Source: Dechloromonas denitrificans
GTDB lineage: Bacteria > Pseudomonadota > Gammaproteobacteria > Burkholderiales > Rhodocyclaceae
Length of the DNA: 43,011 nucleotides
Direction of reading: 5' to 3'
Assembly: GCF_001551835.1 (NCBI RefSeq)
Contig: NZ_LODL01000035.1
Span: forward strand, 135,589-178,599
Shown here: piece by piece, positions 25,252 through 37,687 of the stretch
Layout of the letters: each line of letters starts with the position of its first letter
How positions within the stretch are numbered: the first letter of the stretch is position 1
Notes under the pieces: generated by a model
Seen by the model: the letters and a program-made list of their open reading frames with translations, nothing else
Told to the model about the DNA's origin: nothing
The model's database searches: none
Program-made: the position numbers and the translations under genes

Positions 25252-26246
25252 CAGGCGGCGCGACGCAGGGCGTGGAAGAAGCCATGCTCGCGCTCGGCGA
25301 TCAGGCGCAGCTTGTCGGCCAGTGCGGCAGGGGCCAGCGGGTCGCGGTCGCGAATTTGGCGGGCGGTGAGCAGGGCGAATTCGCGCCATTCGTCGCCGAT
25401 GTCGATCAGGTTTTCGGCCAGCTCGTTGAGGGCCGGGCGAGCCAGCAGTTCAGCCGCCTCCTGCAGAAAGGAGGCGTAGATGAAGCGGAAACCGCCGCCA
25501 CCGGTGCCGATTTCTTCCTGCATGCGGACGACCTGGCCGATGAACAGTTTGGTCCGCGCCGCATCGCTTTTCGCGTCCAGCCGCTCGATGGCCTTGGCCA
25601 GTCGGCGGATGCCGCGGACGCCGATGATCGGCAGCGGCGCATCGAGCATGATGCGCGTCGTCTTCTTGATGGCGGCCGGCAAGACTTTTTGCCAGTCCGG
25701 TGTTTGCGGCTGGCCGACCGGATAGTAGAGCAGGCCTTTCGGGGCCAGTATGCCCTTGGCGAAACGGGCCCGCTGCAGGTCGGCCGGGGCGCAGCTGACG
25801 GGGGTTTCGGCGACCGGGTCGGACAGCAGGTAGTCGCCGGAGGCGCGGTCGCGGCCGAAGGCCAGCACGTTGTGGGCGTTGAAGTGAAAGCGCAGGTCGG
25901 CCGGCAGGTAGGGCAGCCAGAAAACCGACGTCTGCAGGCCGACGACCTGGCCGGCATCGAGCAGTTCGTTCAGGCGGGCGACGCCGGCCGCCGGCTGGCG
26001 GAAGGTTTCAAAGCGCATTTTCAGGCCGAGCGGCTTTTGCAGGCCCTTGATGATGAATTTCGGCGGCATCCGGTAGCCGACCAGCGGCAGGCCGTTGATC
26101 TTGACGATGGGCAGGTAGGCGAAGGAGAGGGCTGAGGCGAGGCCGAAGGTCATCGGCTCCGATAGCGGCAGGCCGTGGTGGCGCAGCATCGACGCCATGA
26201 CGCCGCTTTCGCAATGCGAAGCCTGGCTGTGCTGGAAGGCCATCAT
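25251..26246 (-). CDS. BtrH N-terminal domain protein, putative acyltransferase
   Basis: 331 residues from the ATG at 26246, which overlaps the preceding stop (ATGA). The N-terminus FQHSQASHCESGVMASMLRH places a candidate nucleophile Cys12 in the SHCESG motif seen in BtrH-type papain-like domains, and NAHNVLAFGRD offers His125, with Asp143 in LSDPV as a possible third residue. BtrH of butirosin synthesis moves an acyl group from an ACP to an amine on the aglycone. By analogy this protein may transfer an ACP-bound acyl chain to another group, or cyclise or release it. It lies between the condensing enzymes and the exporter. The acceptor is unknown. Confidence 0.75.
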   Translation of the reverse strand: MMAFQHSQASHCESGVMASMLRHHGLPLSEPMTFGLASALSFAYLPIVKINGLPLVGYRMPPKFIIKGLQKPLGLKMRFETFRQPAAGVARLNELLDAGQVVGLQTSVFWLPYLPADLRFHFNAHNVLAFGRDRASGDYLLSDPVAETPVSCAPADLQRARFAKGILAPKGLLYYPVGQPQTPDWQKVLPAAIKKTTRIMLDAPLPIIGVRGIRRLAKAIERLDAKSDAARTKLFIGQVVRMQEEIGTGGGGFRFIYASFLQEAAELLARPALNELAENLIDIGDEWREFALLTARQIRDRDPLAPAALADKLRLIAEREHGFFHALRRAA

Positions 26247-26638
26247 TCGGCCTTTTGCAACTGGTCGACCGTCAGGCCCATCGCCTCGGCGTAGCGGCCG
26301 AGCAGGGCTGGCGACAGGCGGGCGAAGACGGCCGGCCGGAAGTGGCGGCGAATGCGCCACTGCCAGATGCCGCTCGCCTGTGAGAGCAGCGGTATATCCA
26401 TCCGGACCCGGTGCATGTGGTATTCGAGCGCCGAAGTCTGGCCGGCTTCAACGCGCCGGCGCGCATCCTCGGTCAGGCGCAGCAGGTCGTCCACCGCCTG
26501 GCGGGTGACGATTTCCTCAACTTCCCAGCCGGCCGATTGGACGAGGTGCATTTTGCCGTCGCCGCCGCGGGCATAGACCGCCTTCTTGTGGCCGGCCAGC
26601 GTGCTGTTGCCTTCCTGCGGAACTTCGCTATCCAGCAT
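26243..26638 (-). CDS. Conserved-looking 131-residue protein of the resorcinol operon
   Basis: 131 residues, overlapping darB by 11 bases and the BtrH-like gene by four. No family is recognised. The sequence is soluble and mostly helical after residue 40 (VTRQAVDDLLRLTEDARRRV, RPAVFARLSPALLGRYAEAM), with several His residues and Trp in YHMHRVRMD and IWQWRIRRHF. It has no signal, membrane span or Cys-rich motif. Its position inside a translationally coupled operon indicates a real gene, perhaps a partner of the adjacent BtrH-like enzyme. Confidence 0.75.
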   Translation of the reverse strand: MLDSEVPQEGNSTLAGHKKAVYARGGDGKMHLVQSAGWEVEEIVTRQAVDDLLRLTEDARRRVEAGQTSALEYHMHRVRMDIPLLSQASGIWQWRIRRHFRPAVFARLSPALLGRYAEAMGLTVDQLQKAE

Positions 26639-27794
26639 GGTCGACCGCCGTCAGGTGCATCAGCGAGCCGGTGAAGCGGCCGCTCTCCGGAATGAAGCAG
26701 AGCAGGCGCTGGCCAGCCTGCAAGCGGCCGTTTTTCAGCAGTTCGTCGAGCATGATGTAGATTGAGGCCGAGCCGGTATTGCCCTTGTCGTGCAGGTTGG
26801 TGAACCACTTCTCCTGAGGGAAATGGAAGTTGGCGGCGGCCATGCAGTCGGCCATCGGCTGCCGGAAGTATTCGGACGACATGTGTGGCAGGAACCAGTC
26901 GATTGCGTCGGACTGCAGATCGCGCGTCGCCATCGCCTTGGCCAGCGACTTGCCGATGGTCTGGTAGGCGACGGCCTCGTTGAGCAGACGGACATCCTGC
27001 TTGACCGCGAAGATCGAGCGGCTGTTCCGTTCTTCCGGCGAATATTGCTGCCAGCCCTTGAGCGTCCCATCGGCCAGCTTTTCGGCGCCGGCGTACATGC
27101 AGGCTTCCATCGAGTCGGCCTGCGACAGGATGTCGATCCAGTCGATACGCAGCGACAGGTGGTCGGGATGCGGGCGGCCCTGCAGCAGCATGGCGCCGGC
27201 GCCATCGGACAGCATCCAGCGCAGGAAATCCTTTTCGAAGGCGATTTCCGGATTGGCTTCCAGTTCGCTGATCCGATGGGCCGACTCCGCCTCGAAATTG
27301 CGCGCATGCAGGCTGAGCGAGGCCAGTTCGGAACCGGTGGCGACGGCATTCTTCGCCTGGCCGCAGAGTACCGCCATCCAGGCATATTTCAGCGCAGTGA
27401 TGCCGGCCACGCAGATGCCGGCGGTGGACGCTACTTCGCAGGCCGGAATGCCCAGTTCGCCATGGACCATGACGCCATGATTGGGCATCAGCTGGTCGGG
27501 GCAGGAGGTGCCGGTCACCAGGCAGTCGATGTCGGCCGGCGAGAAGCGCTCGCTGGCCAGCTGGCGCACGGCTTCCGCGGTCAGCTGCGCATTGGTGTGC
27601 GTGGCGGCGCCGCTGGCCGGATCGATCGCGTAGTGCCGCGTCCGGATACCGTTGCTGCGCAGCACGATGCGCCGTGCCCGTGACGGTTTGCCGCCGATCA
27701 TGCCGAGCACGCTTTCGATATCTTCGTTGGCGACCGGCGCGTTGGGCAAAAAGGTGGAAGTGCCGGTGATGTAAACCTTGCCGCTACTGTGCAT
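26628..27794 (-). CDS. darB: DarB-like beta-ketoacyl synthase III (dialkylresorcinol condensing enzyme)
   Basis: 388 residues with an intact KAS III triad: Cys128 in STAGICVAG, His304 in FLPHMSS and Asn339 in HDKGNTGSAS. The opening VYITGTSTFLPNAPVANEDIE and the length resemble DarB enzymes, which condense two beta-ketoacyl/acyl thioesters into a cyclohexanedione that is aromatised to a 2,5-dialkylresorcinol. The neighbouring DarA-like gene is the known functional partner, which is why I favour DarB over a simple FabH. It overlaps darA by 11 bases and the next gene by 11. The subfamily assignment rests on this context and on resemblance. Confidence 0.75.
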   Translation of the reverse strand: MHSSGKVYITGTSTFLPNAPVANEDIESVLGMIGGKPSRARRIVLRSNGIRTRHYAIDPASGAATHTNAQLTAEAVRQLASERFSPADIDCLVTGTSCPDQLMPNHGVMVHGELGIPACEVASTAGICVAGITALKYAWMAVLCGQAKNAVATGSELASLSLHARNFEAESAHRISELEANPEIAFEKDFLRWMLSDGAGAMLLQGRPHPDHLSLRIDWIDILSQADSMEACMYAGAEKLADGTLKGWQQYSPEERNSRSIFAVKQDVRLLNEAVAYQTIGKSLAKAMATRDLQSDAIDWFLPHMSSEYFRQPMADCMAAANFHFPQEKWFTNLHDKGNTGSASIYIMLDELLKNGRLQAGQRLLCFIPESGRFTGSLMHLTAVDHAG

Positions 27795-28728
27795 ATTTTT
27801 CTAGGTTGTATTCCTGCGAGCCGGAAGGTTGTTCGAGTTCGGTCTTCAGCCGTTCAAGCCGGGGCTTGAGCAGGGGGGAAAGTAACCATTGTAACAACAG
27901 GCTTATGGGAACGACCGTCAATACCAGCGTAATCAGATAGAGGGCAAAGACGAGCAATATCGGCCGCCGGCGCCATTGGCCGCGTTTTCCGAAGACGCGG
28001 ATCAGTTTCGACCAGACGCGGAAGGCGCGCTGGCCGGCCCGTTCGCTGAGCGCCAGACGTGCATTGACGGTGACGGCGCGCAGTCCGGCCAGCATCGCGG
28101 CGCCCGATTTTTCCTCGTCGCGATCCAGCGCATCGGCCAGGGCGCGCCCGAAACGGCTGGCTTGACGGATTTCTTCCGCCGCCACGCCGGCGGCGGGCAG
28201 TCCAAGGAAACGGTCTCGGCGGCCGGTCAGCACCCAGCGTGGCGTCGTGATGAAGGTGGCGAGTGGGTGGCCCTGGTCGGTAAAGGCCAGGTGGTCGCGC
28301 AATTGGCCGCCGGCTTCGCCGATCAGGCGCTGCATCGTTTGTTGCGCCGACAGCCACATGTTGCGGCAGGCGACCAGCGTGACGACCGGCTTACCGTGGA
28401 TCAGTTGCCGGCCGGCCGGGCTGTGCAGAAAGGCGGTCATCGGCAGCGCCGGCGACAGGTACCAAACCTGGTAAGTCAGGATGACCAGGTCAAACGGCGT
28501 ATCAGGTGCGATGCTCAGCGGTTTGAGTGGCGGGGCATCGAGTTGCACGCATTCCGGGAAAGCGTCGACAAAGTCGATAATCGGCCACGGCCACGGGTAC
28601 GCCGTCTCGGGAACCAGCGTCTCCAGATGCACCCGGTGCCCCGCTGAGCGCAAGGGTTCAATGAGCTGTGCGGTGATTTGTGCAAGCTGGCCGGTTTGCG
28701 AGTAATTGACGACGAGAACGTTTTTCAA
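27784..28728 (-). CDS. darA: DarA-like dialkylresorcinol enzyme, flavodoxin fold with C-terminal membrane helix
   Basis: 314 residues from a TTG at 28728, giving an N-terminus KNVLVVNYSQTGQLAQI with a flavodoxin phosphate loop (SQTGQ). An upstream TTG at 28767 would add 13 residues with no clearer ribosome site, so the start is uncertain. A flavodoxin-like domain (FDLVILTYQVWYLSPALPM, GKPVVTLVACRNMW) covers about 1-170. Near 250-285 a hydrophobic stretch, ILLVFALYLITLVLTVVPIS, predicts membrane anchoring. Together these resemble DarA, which works with DarB in aromatising the resorcinol ring. It is the first gene of the nine-gene operon, about 160 bases from the divergent pyrG. Confidence 0.7.
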   Translation of the reverse strand: MKNVLVVNYSQTGQLAQITAQLIEPLRSAGHRVHLETLVPETAYPWPWPIIDFVDAFPECVQLDAPPLKPLSIAPDTPFDLVILTYQVWYLSPALPMTAFLHSPAGRQLIHGKPVVTLVACRNMWLSAQQTMQRLIGEAGGQLRDHLAFTDQGHPLATFITTPRWVLTGRRDRFLGLPAAGVAAEEIRQASRFGRALADALDRDEEKSGAAMLAGLRAVTVNARLALSERAGQRAFRVWSKLIRVFGKRGQWRRRPILLVFALYLITLVLTVVPISLLLQWLLSPLLKPRLERLKTELEQPSGSQEYNLEKYAQ

Positions 28729-28751
28729 GGGGCTGGCAGGTCGCTGAATAA

Positions 28752-31356
<2,605 letters not shown>

Positions 31357-31360
<4 letters not shown>

Positions 31361-31665
31361 GCCAGAAAGGCTACATCGTTGCCGAAGTGAAGGTGCATGA
31401 TGCCGAGGCTTTCGATCGTTACCGGGCCTTGTCGACGGCGGCTGTCGAGCAGTACGGCGGCCGTTTCATCGTCCGTGGTGGTGCCGCCGAAATCCTCGAA
31501 GGACCATGGAGCGCACCGCAGCGCCTGATCGTCGTCGAATTCGACACGGTCGAGCAGTCCAAACGTTTTTATTATTCCGACGAATACCAGAAGGCGCGCA
31601 AAGTGCGCGAAAATGCCGGCGAAATGAATATGCTGGTGGCAACTGGTGTTGATAGTTTAGTTTAA
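31357..31665 (+). CDS. DUF1330 domain protein
   Basis: 102 residues from a GTG at 31357 overlapping the kdsA stop (GTGA). The dimeric ferredoxin-like DUF1330 fold is recognisable from [37 protein letters not shown] and [20 protein letters not shown]. The family has no established function. Its tight coupling within pyrG-kdsA-eno looks like a lineage-specific insertion into a housekeeping operon, and it is followed by 36 AT-rich bases before eno. Confidence 0.9.
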
Positions 31666-31689
31666 GTGGTTATTTCAATTTATTGATAA

Positions 31690-32985
<1,296 letters not shown>

Positions 32986-32991
32986 GGTTTT

Positions 32992-33276
32992 ATGCGCTGG
33001 CTGACGGTCGGCCTCCTTGCAGCCATCGGCCTGCTCCAGTACCCGCTGTGGGTGGGTAAGGGGGGCTGGCTGAAGGTATGGGAGTACGACCGTCAATTGC
33101 AGGCGCAGAAGGAAGTCACCAAAAAGCTGGAAATCAGGAACGCGGGCCTCGATGCCGAGGTTCGCGATCTGAAGCAGGGTTACGACGCGATCGAGGAGCG
33201 CGCCCGTTTCGAACTGGGCATGATCCGGCAGGATGAAAGCTTCGTACAGATCCCGGAAAAAGTTCCCGGAAAATAG
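32992..33276 (+). CDS. ftsB: Cell division protein FtsB (septum formation initiator)
   Basis: 94 residues. It has one N-terminal membrane helix ([20 protein letters not shown]), a coiled coil ([32 protein letters not shown], about 28-60), and the conserved [17 protein letters not shown] end that binds FtsQ. FtsB joins FtsL and FtsQ in the divisome to activate septal peptidoglycan synthesis. Position six bases after eno is the standard arrangement. A short stem-loop spans its last codons and stop. Confidence 0.93.
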   Translation: MRWLTVGLLAAIGLLQYPLWVGKGGWLKVWEYDRQLQAQKEVTKKLEIRNAGLDAEVRDLKQGYDAIEERARFELGMIRQDESFVQIPEKVPGK

Positions 33277-33283
33277 CCGGGAA
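33263..33283 (+). other. Stem-loop spanning the ftsB stop codon
   Basis: TTCCCGG (33263-33269) and CCGGGAA (33277-33283) form a perfect 7-base stem with a 7-base loop. No U tract follows, so it is not a classical terminator; it might stabilise or attenuate the eno-ftsB mRNA. Confidence 0.35.
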
Positions 33284-33372
33284 AAAGGCGTTCACCGCAG
33301 TAGTCACCAGCATTTGCCTCCGCTAGAATCGCTCTCAGCAGTCCCCCACGCAGAGCGCTCGAGGAGAACAAC

Positions 33373-33846
33373 ATGCTGCTCAAGGTTGGAGAAAGAGCTC
33401 CCGCATTTGCCTTGCCGGATGCCGATATGGAGACTGTCGATCTGGCGGCCTACCTGGGCAAAAAGCACATCGTCCTGTTCTTTTATCCGAAGGATGGCAC
33501 CCCTTGCTGTACCAAGGAGGCGACCGATTTTTCCGATCATGAGGGCGACTTCGAACGGCAAGACTGCGTGCTGTTCGGTATCAGTCGCGACGACTGCCTG
33601 AAGCATGCTGAGTTTCGCGACAAGGAAGGCATTGGTCTCGAACTACTGTCGGATGCCGAAGGGACGGTTTGCAAGCAGTATGGTGTCTGGCAGGCGAAAG
33701 AGGTGGATGGTCACAAGAGATACGCTATTGTCCGCTCCACCTTCATCATCGATCGCACCGGCGTCATTCGCCATGCGCTCTACAACGTAAATTACAAAGG
33801 CCATGCACTGGAAGTGCTGCGCCTCGTCAAGGAATTGAATTCATGA
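33373..33846 (+). CDS. bcp: Bcp/PrxQ-type peroxiredoxin
   Basis: 157 residues from the ATG at 33373, with GAGGAG upstream. It is a thioredoxin-fold peroxidase that reduces hydroperoxides. KVGERAPAFALPDADM opens the fold, and the peroxidatic Cys46 is in YPKDGTPCCTKEATDF, where most homologues have TPGCT. The resolving Cys five residues later in E. coli Bcp is absent (Thr51), and an extra Cys45 stands next to the peroxidatic one. STFIIDRTGVIRH marks the usual C-terminal strand. Its stop overlaps slyD by four bases, so the two stress or folding proteins are co-translated. Confidence 0.9.
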   Translation: MLLKVGERAPAFALPDADMETVDLAAYLGKKHIVLFFYPKDGTPCCTKEATDFSDHEGDFERQDCVLFGISRDDCLKHAEFRDKEGIGLELLSDAEGTVCKQYGVWQAKEVDGHKRYAIVRSTFIIDRTGVIRHALYNVNYKGHALEVLRLVKELNS

Positions 33847-34343
33847 ACATGCAGGTTGCCAAGAATACCGTCATCACCCTCGATTACCACGTTACCGATC
33901 CGGATGGCGAGGTGGTGGACGAAGGCCGCGAGCCGCTCATTTACCTGCACGGCGGTTACGACGACATTTTCCCGAAAATCGAGGAAGCCCTGCAGGGCAA
34001 GGGCATCGGCGAATCGATCCAGGTCAAGCTGCAGCCGGACGAGGCGTTTGGCGACTACGATGCCGAGATGGTGCAGATCGAACCGCGCAAGGATTTCCCG
34101 AAGGAACTCCAGGTCGGCATGCAGTTCGAAGGCGGTGCCGAAGATGGTGATGAGGAAGATTTCATCATCTATCGCGTCACCGACATCGCCGACGACAAGG
34201 TGGTGCTCGACGGCAACCACCCGCTGGCAGGCATGGCCCTGGTTTTTACCTGCACGGTGACGGCGGTTCGCCCGGCCAGTGCCGAGGAAATCGAACACGG
34301 CCACGTCCACAATCCGGACGAAGACGGCGAAGCCTGCCACTAA
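33843..34343 (+). CDS. slyD: FKBP-type peptidyl-prolyl isomerase, SlyD family
   Basis: 166 residues from the ATG at 33843, which overlaps the bcp stop (ATGA). SlyD is a cytoplasmic prolyl isomerase and chaperone. ITLDYHVTDPDGEVVDE opens the FKBP domain, the inserted chaperone flap spans about 70-125 (EAFGDYDAEMVQIEPRKDFP), and DGNHPLAGMALVFTCTV closes it. The tail EEIEHGHVHNPDEDGEACH has several His and one Cys, a short version of the metal-binding tail that delivers nickel in E. coli. The gene is closed by a strong terminator. Confidence 0.93.
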   Translation: MNMQVAKNTVITLDYHVTDPDGEVVDEGREPLIYLHGGYDDIFPKIEEALQGKGIGESIQVKLQPDEAFGDYDAEMVQIEPRKDFPKELQVGMQFEGGAEDGDEEDFIIYRVTDIADDKVVLDGNHPLAGMALVFTCTVTAVRPASAEEIEHGHVHNPDEDGEACH

Positions 34344-34362
34344 GCGCTCAGGCTTTCAGTGC

Positions 34363-34393
34363 AATGGCGGCCCGCGAGGCCGCCATTTTTTTT
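34363..34393 (+). terminator. Rho-independent terminator after slyD
   Basis: AATGGCGGCC (34363-34372), loop CGCGA and GGCCGCCATT (34378-34387) form a perfect 10-base stem running into eight T. It ends the pyrG-to-slyD direction of transcription. Confidence 0.93.
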
Positions 34394-34395
34394 GT

Positions 34396-35529
34396 CTAGC
34401 GCAGCAGCTTTCCCTCGCGGTTGAGGATGGTGATGTCGACGTAGTTCAGACCGCTCTGGCTTTTGCCCGAATAGTTGATGAACACACCGCCCATGTCACG
34501 GTTGTTCAGGGTCTTCAGCGCTTCCCGGAGTTGTTTGCCGGTCGGGTTTGGGCCGGCCTTGCGCAGGCCTTCGCCGATGATCTTGGCGCTCAGGTAGCCC
34601 TCGATCAGGGTGTGATTGAGGGCAGTCTCGGTATTGGGGAAACGTTTGTAGGCCGCCTGGATTTCCTTGATCAGCGGCGTGGAGACGGCATTGGGAGCGG
34701 GAACCACCTGAGTGATGCTCAGCCCCTTGGCGATTTCCGGGCCGATCTTGGCGGCGACCTGCGGGCCGTCGGTGGTCGAGATGGTTGCTAGTTGAGAGAC
34801 GTTGCCTGCGGCCCGCATCTGCTTGACGAATTCGGCGCTTGCCGCCGTGTTCGAAATCATGATCACGGTTTGCGGATTTGCGGCGGCAATTGCCTTGACC
34901 GCTGCGGCGACTTCCGTCGTGTTCTTCTCGTAGCTGGCGCGGGCGATGATTTCTCCCTTGTAGTGGGCGACCAGTTTTTCGGCGCTGTTCAGGCCATCCT
35001 GGCCAAAGGCGTCGTTCTGATAGAACACCGCAAAACGCTTGTTGCCGGTGGACGCGAACTGCTCGACGATTTTTTCGATTTCGTTGGCGTAACTGGCGCG
35101 GGTCAGGAACAGCCAGGGATTGTTGCTGCCGACGATGCTGGAGGCACCCGTCCTGACCCCAACCAGCGGAATGCCTGTGTCGTCGAGCAGGCGTTCGCCG
35201 AGCAGGGCGCTGACGTTACCGGTGCCGACGATGCCGGTCAGCGCGACGGGCTGGGCTTCCTGAATCAGCTGGCGGGCGAGGCGAGCGGTTTGCTCGGTCT
35301 TGTATTCGTCATCCTTGCTGACCAGTTTGAGCTTGGCGCCGTTAATGCCGCCATTGGCGTTGGTAGCGTCGATATAGAGCTGGATACCGGCGCGCAGGCT
35401 GCTGCCGGTCGGGGCCAGCGGTCCGGAAAAGGGGGCGACCTGGCCAAGGATAATGTCGGCGGCGGCCTGGCACTCCGCCAGATTCAGCGTACTCAGGGCA
35501 AGCAGGGCAAAAAGCTGGCGGAGCGACAT
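34396..35529 (-). CDS. Periplasmic substrate-binding protein, LivJ-like (branched-chain amino-acid family)
   Basis: 377 residues from the ATG at 35529, which has AAGGGG just upstream; the longer start at 35550 overlaps the chemoreceptor gene. A signal peptide (LRQLFALLALSTLNLAECQA) precedes a type I periplasmic binding fold: DIILGQVAPFSGPLAPTG near residue 25, AGIQLYIDATNANGGINGAK, FAVFYQNDAFGQDGLN and the C-terminal hinge. Such proteins bind amino acids, amides or aromatic acids. No permease or ATPase genes adjoin it. It follows a chemoreceptor gene by 17 bases, so it may present its ligand to that receptor rather than to a transporter. Confidence 0.88.
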   Translation of the reverse strand: MSLRQLFALLALSTLNLAECQAAADIILGQVAPFSGPLAPTGSSLRAGIQLYIDATNANGGINGAKLKLVSKDDEYKTEQTARLARQLIQEAQPVALTGIVGTGNVSALLGERLLDDTGIPLVGVRTGASSIVGSNNPWLFLTRASYANEIEKIVEQFASTGNKRFAVFYQNDAFGQDGLNSAEKLVAHYKGEIIARASYEKNTTEVAAAVKAIAAANPQTVIMISNTAASAEFVKQMRAAGNVSQLATISTTDGPQVAAKIGPEIAKGLSITQVVPAPNAVSTPLIKEIQAAYKRFPNTETALNHTLIEGYLSAKIIGEGLRKAGPNPTGKQLREALKTLNNRDMGGVFINYSGKSQSGLNYVDITILNREGKLLR

Positions 35530-35546
35530 GGTGTTCCCCTTGGTGG

Positions 35547-37571
35547 TCAATCGGCGATCTTGAAATGGGCGATTTCGCTGCTCACGCTGCTGGCCAGATC
35601 TTCCAGATTGCTGGCCTCGGTGGCCGCTCGTGATACGGCGCTACTGTTGCCCGAAGCCATCTTGAGGATTTCGGCAACGTGGCCGGAGATCTGCCGGCTG
35701 GCTGAAATCTGGGCTTGTACCGCCTGCGAGATCAGTTTGACCCCGTCTGTTGTCGAATGCACCGAGGCGGTGGCGCTGGCCAGGATCTGCGACACGTTGC
35801 GGGCCTGCTCGGTACTTTCCTGCAAGGCGCTGGTGCCGCTCTGGATGGCTGATTCGACGCTGCCGATCCGGTTGCTGACGGCCTGGGTCAGGCGGTCGAT
35901 TTCGTTGGCGGACTGTGCCGATTTCTCGGCCAGCTTGCGCACTTCGTCGGCCACCACGGCGAAGCCGCGACCGGCTTCACCGGCGCGTGCCGCTTCAATG
36001 GCGGCATTCAGCGCCAGCAGGTTGGTCTGATCGGCAATATCGCGCACCTGGGCAGTCATCTGGCAGATATCCAGAGTGACCTTGACGAACTCGTTCACCG
36101 TGGCTGCAATTTCGCTGACCGCCTGCTCGGCAACGCCGATGTCGCGCAGCATGACGGTCAGGCTGTTGTGGCCAAGTTCGGTTTGTTCGCGGCTCTGGCG
36201 GGCCACGGCATCGACGTCGGCAGCACTGGAGGCGACTTCCTGGATATTGCCGGAAATCGACGATACCGCTGTCGTGGCCTGTTCCGACAAGGCCTCCTGG
36301 GCGCTCGAACTGCTGGCGATCTGGCTTGTCGCCGAGGCCAGCGTATGGGCCGCGTCGCGCACATTGCCGGCGTTGTGTTGCAGGGTGCGGATGACCTGGC
36401 GGAACGAGCTGGCCATACGATTGAAGCTCTCGGCAATTTCCGAGAACTCGTCGCGCGAGTCGATGCGAATTTCGTGGCGCAGGTCGCCGTCGGCCAGTCG
36501 ACGGCTGCCGCCGATGATGTCCCTGCTGCCGCGGGCCAGCGACAGGTAGAAGCCGATCGAGAAATAGGTGGCGATCAGCACGCCGAGGGCGGCGATCAGA
36601 ATATTGCTGAAGCGTTTGATCTGGAGGCGGGATTCCCTTTTCTCCAGTGCCTCGCGCAAGGCATTTTCGACGACAGCGTACATTTCGCCCGCACTCTTCA
36701 GAGCCGCCTCGGTTTTAGCCAACACGTCGGTCGGCTGGACATCCATGTCGATTTTGAAAATGATTTCGTTACTGATGAATTTGCTCAGGGCTACGATGTC
36801 CTTTTCAAGATTGCCGCGTGTCAGTTCGATGGCGGCAGCGTTTTCGCCGCCGGCGGTGGCTCGGTGCAGGGTTTCGCTGGTACGCAGCAGTTGCAGGTCA
36901 AGGTCGCTGAGCAGTTTGTCGAGCCGTCCCTTATCGCTGGCATCAACCATTTGCACCTCGGCGACATGGCTGGCCTTCAGGCGGAGCTGGGTGATGATGG
37001 CGAGCAGTTGCGGCAGCTCTGAAACCAGGGTGTCGTTCAGGTAATAGGTGGCGACTTCGCCGTTCAGTGTCAGGCCGGCCCGGTCGGCGATGTTGCGTGC
37101 CTGGGAGTTCAGGTTCTGTTCCAGGCGTTCGGTGACCTTGCGAATTTCCGGGGTGGTGGCACTCGCTAATGTATCGCGGGCGCTGCTCCATTCCTTGGCG
37201 AGCTTGTCCCAGCTTTCCTGAAGCGCCCAGTCGTCCGGCGTGGTTTTGCGGCCGGCAACGATCAGTTCGTCTATCGCCTGCGCAGCCTTTTTGGCCTTTT
37301 CTTCCAGGCCGGGTAGTGACGAACCAGCGGATAGCAGCGTCATGGCTGTTACCTGGTCATGGAAAGCCTCCGTTATTTGCCGGATAGGAACGATGGCCCG
37401 GGCACCGACAATCCCATCGCGGGTGTTCGCCAACTGGCTGCCGACCGACCACAGGAACTGGAGCAGCAGGCCGGCGATCAGGGTACCCGCTGCGGCGCCG
37501 ATGGCGACGAAGCGCGAGGCGAAACGCAGGCGGTTCATGAGCTGAACCGCCGGCTCGAACAAAACGATCAT
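35547..37571 (-). CDS. Methyl-accepting chemotaxis protein
   Basis: 674 residues from the ATG at 37571, with AAGGAAA eight bases upstream. There is a membrane helix at about 18-42, a long periplasmic helical sensor from about 45 to 318 (roughly 275 residues, larger than a simple four-helix bundle), and a second helix at about 321-345. HAMP follows ([25 protein letters not shown]), then the cytoplasmic coiled coil with the hairpin tip [20 protein letters not shown] to [10 protein letters not shown] at about 509-551. The C-terminus lacks an NWETF-type pentapeptide for CheR tethering. The binding-protein gene directly downstream suggests indirect ligand sensing. Confidence 0.95.
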   Translation of the reverse strand: MIVLFEPAVQLMNRLRFASRFVAIGAAAGTLIAGLLLQFLWSVGSQLANTRDGIVGARAIVPIRQITEAFHDQVTAMTLLSAGSSLPGLEEKAKKAAQAIDELIVAGRKTTPDDWALQESWDKLAKEWSSARDTLASATTPEIRKVTERLEQNLNSQARNIADRAGLTLNGEVATYYLNDTLVSELPQLLAIITQLRLKASHVAEVQMVDASDKGRLDKLLSDLDLQLLRTSETLHRATAGGENAAAIELTRGNLEKDIVALSKFISNEIIFKIDMDVQPTDVLAKTEAALKSAGEMYAVVENALREALEKRESRLQIKRFSNILIAALGVLIATYFSIGFYLSLARGSRDIIGGSRRLADGDLRHEIRIDSRDEFSEIAESFNRMASSFRQVIRTLQHNAGNVRDAAHTLASATSQIASSSSAQEALSEQATTAVSSISGNIQEVASSAADVDAVARQSREQTELGHNSLTVMLRDIGVAEQAVSEIAATVNEFVKVTLDICQMTAQVRDIADQTNLLALNAAIEAARAGEAGRGFAVVADEVRKLAEKSAQSANEIDRLTQAVSNRIGSVESAIQSGTSALQESTEQARNVSQILASATASVHSTTDGVKLISQAVQAQISASRQISGHVAEILKMASGNSSAVSRAATEASNLEDLASSVSSEIAHFKIAD

Positions 37572-37687
37572 TTGGCTGTTTCCTTCTCTGCTGCTTTGTT
37601 TTTTTAGGAAACGGATTGTCTATAACTCACCCCGGTGCCGGGAATTGGGGAAAATACGTAGTGGTGAATCAATTTATCAATGCATAA

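Noticed and set aside
37631..37642. Palindrome CCCGG-TG-CCGGG upstream of the chemoreceptor gene
   Set aside because: Short, without a U tract or a clear promoter relation; not enough to call a terminator or operator.
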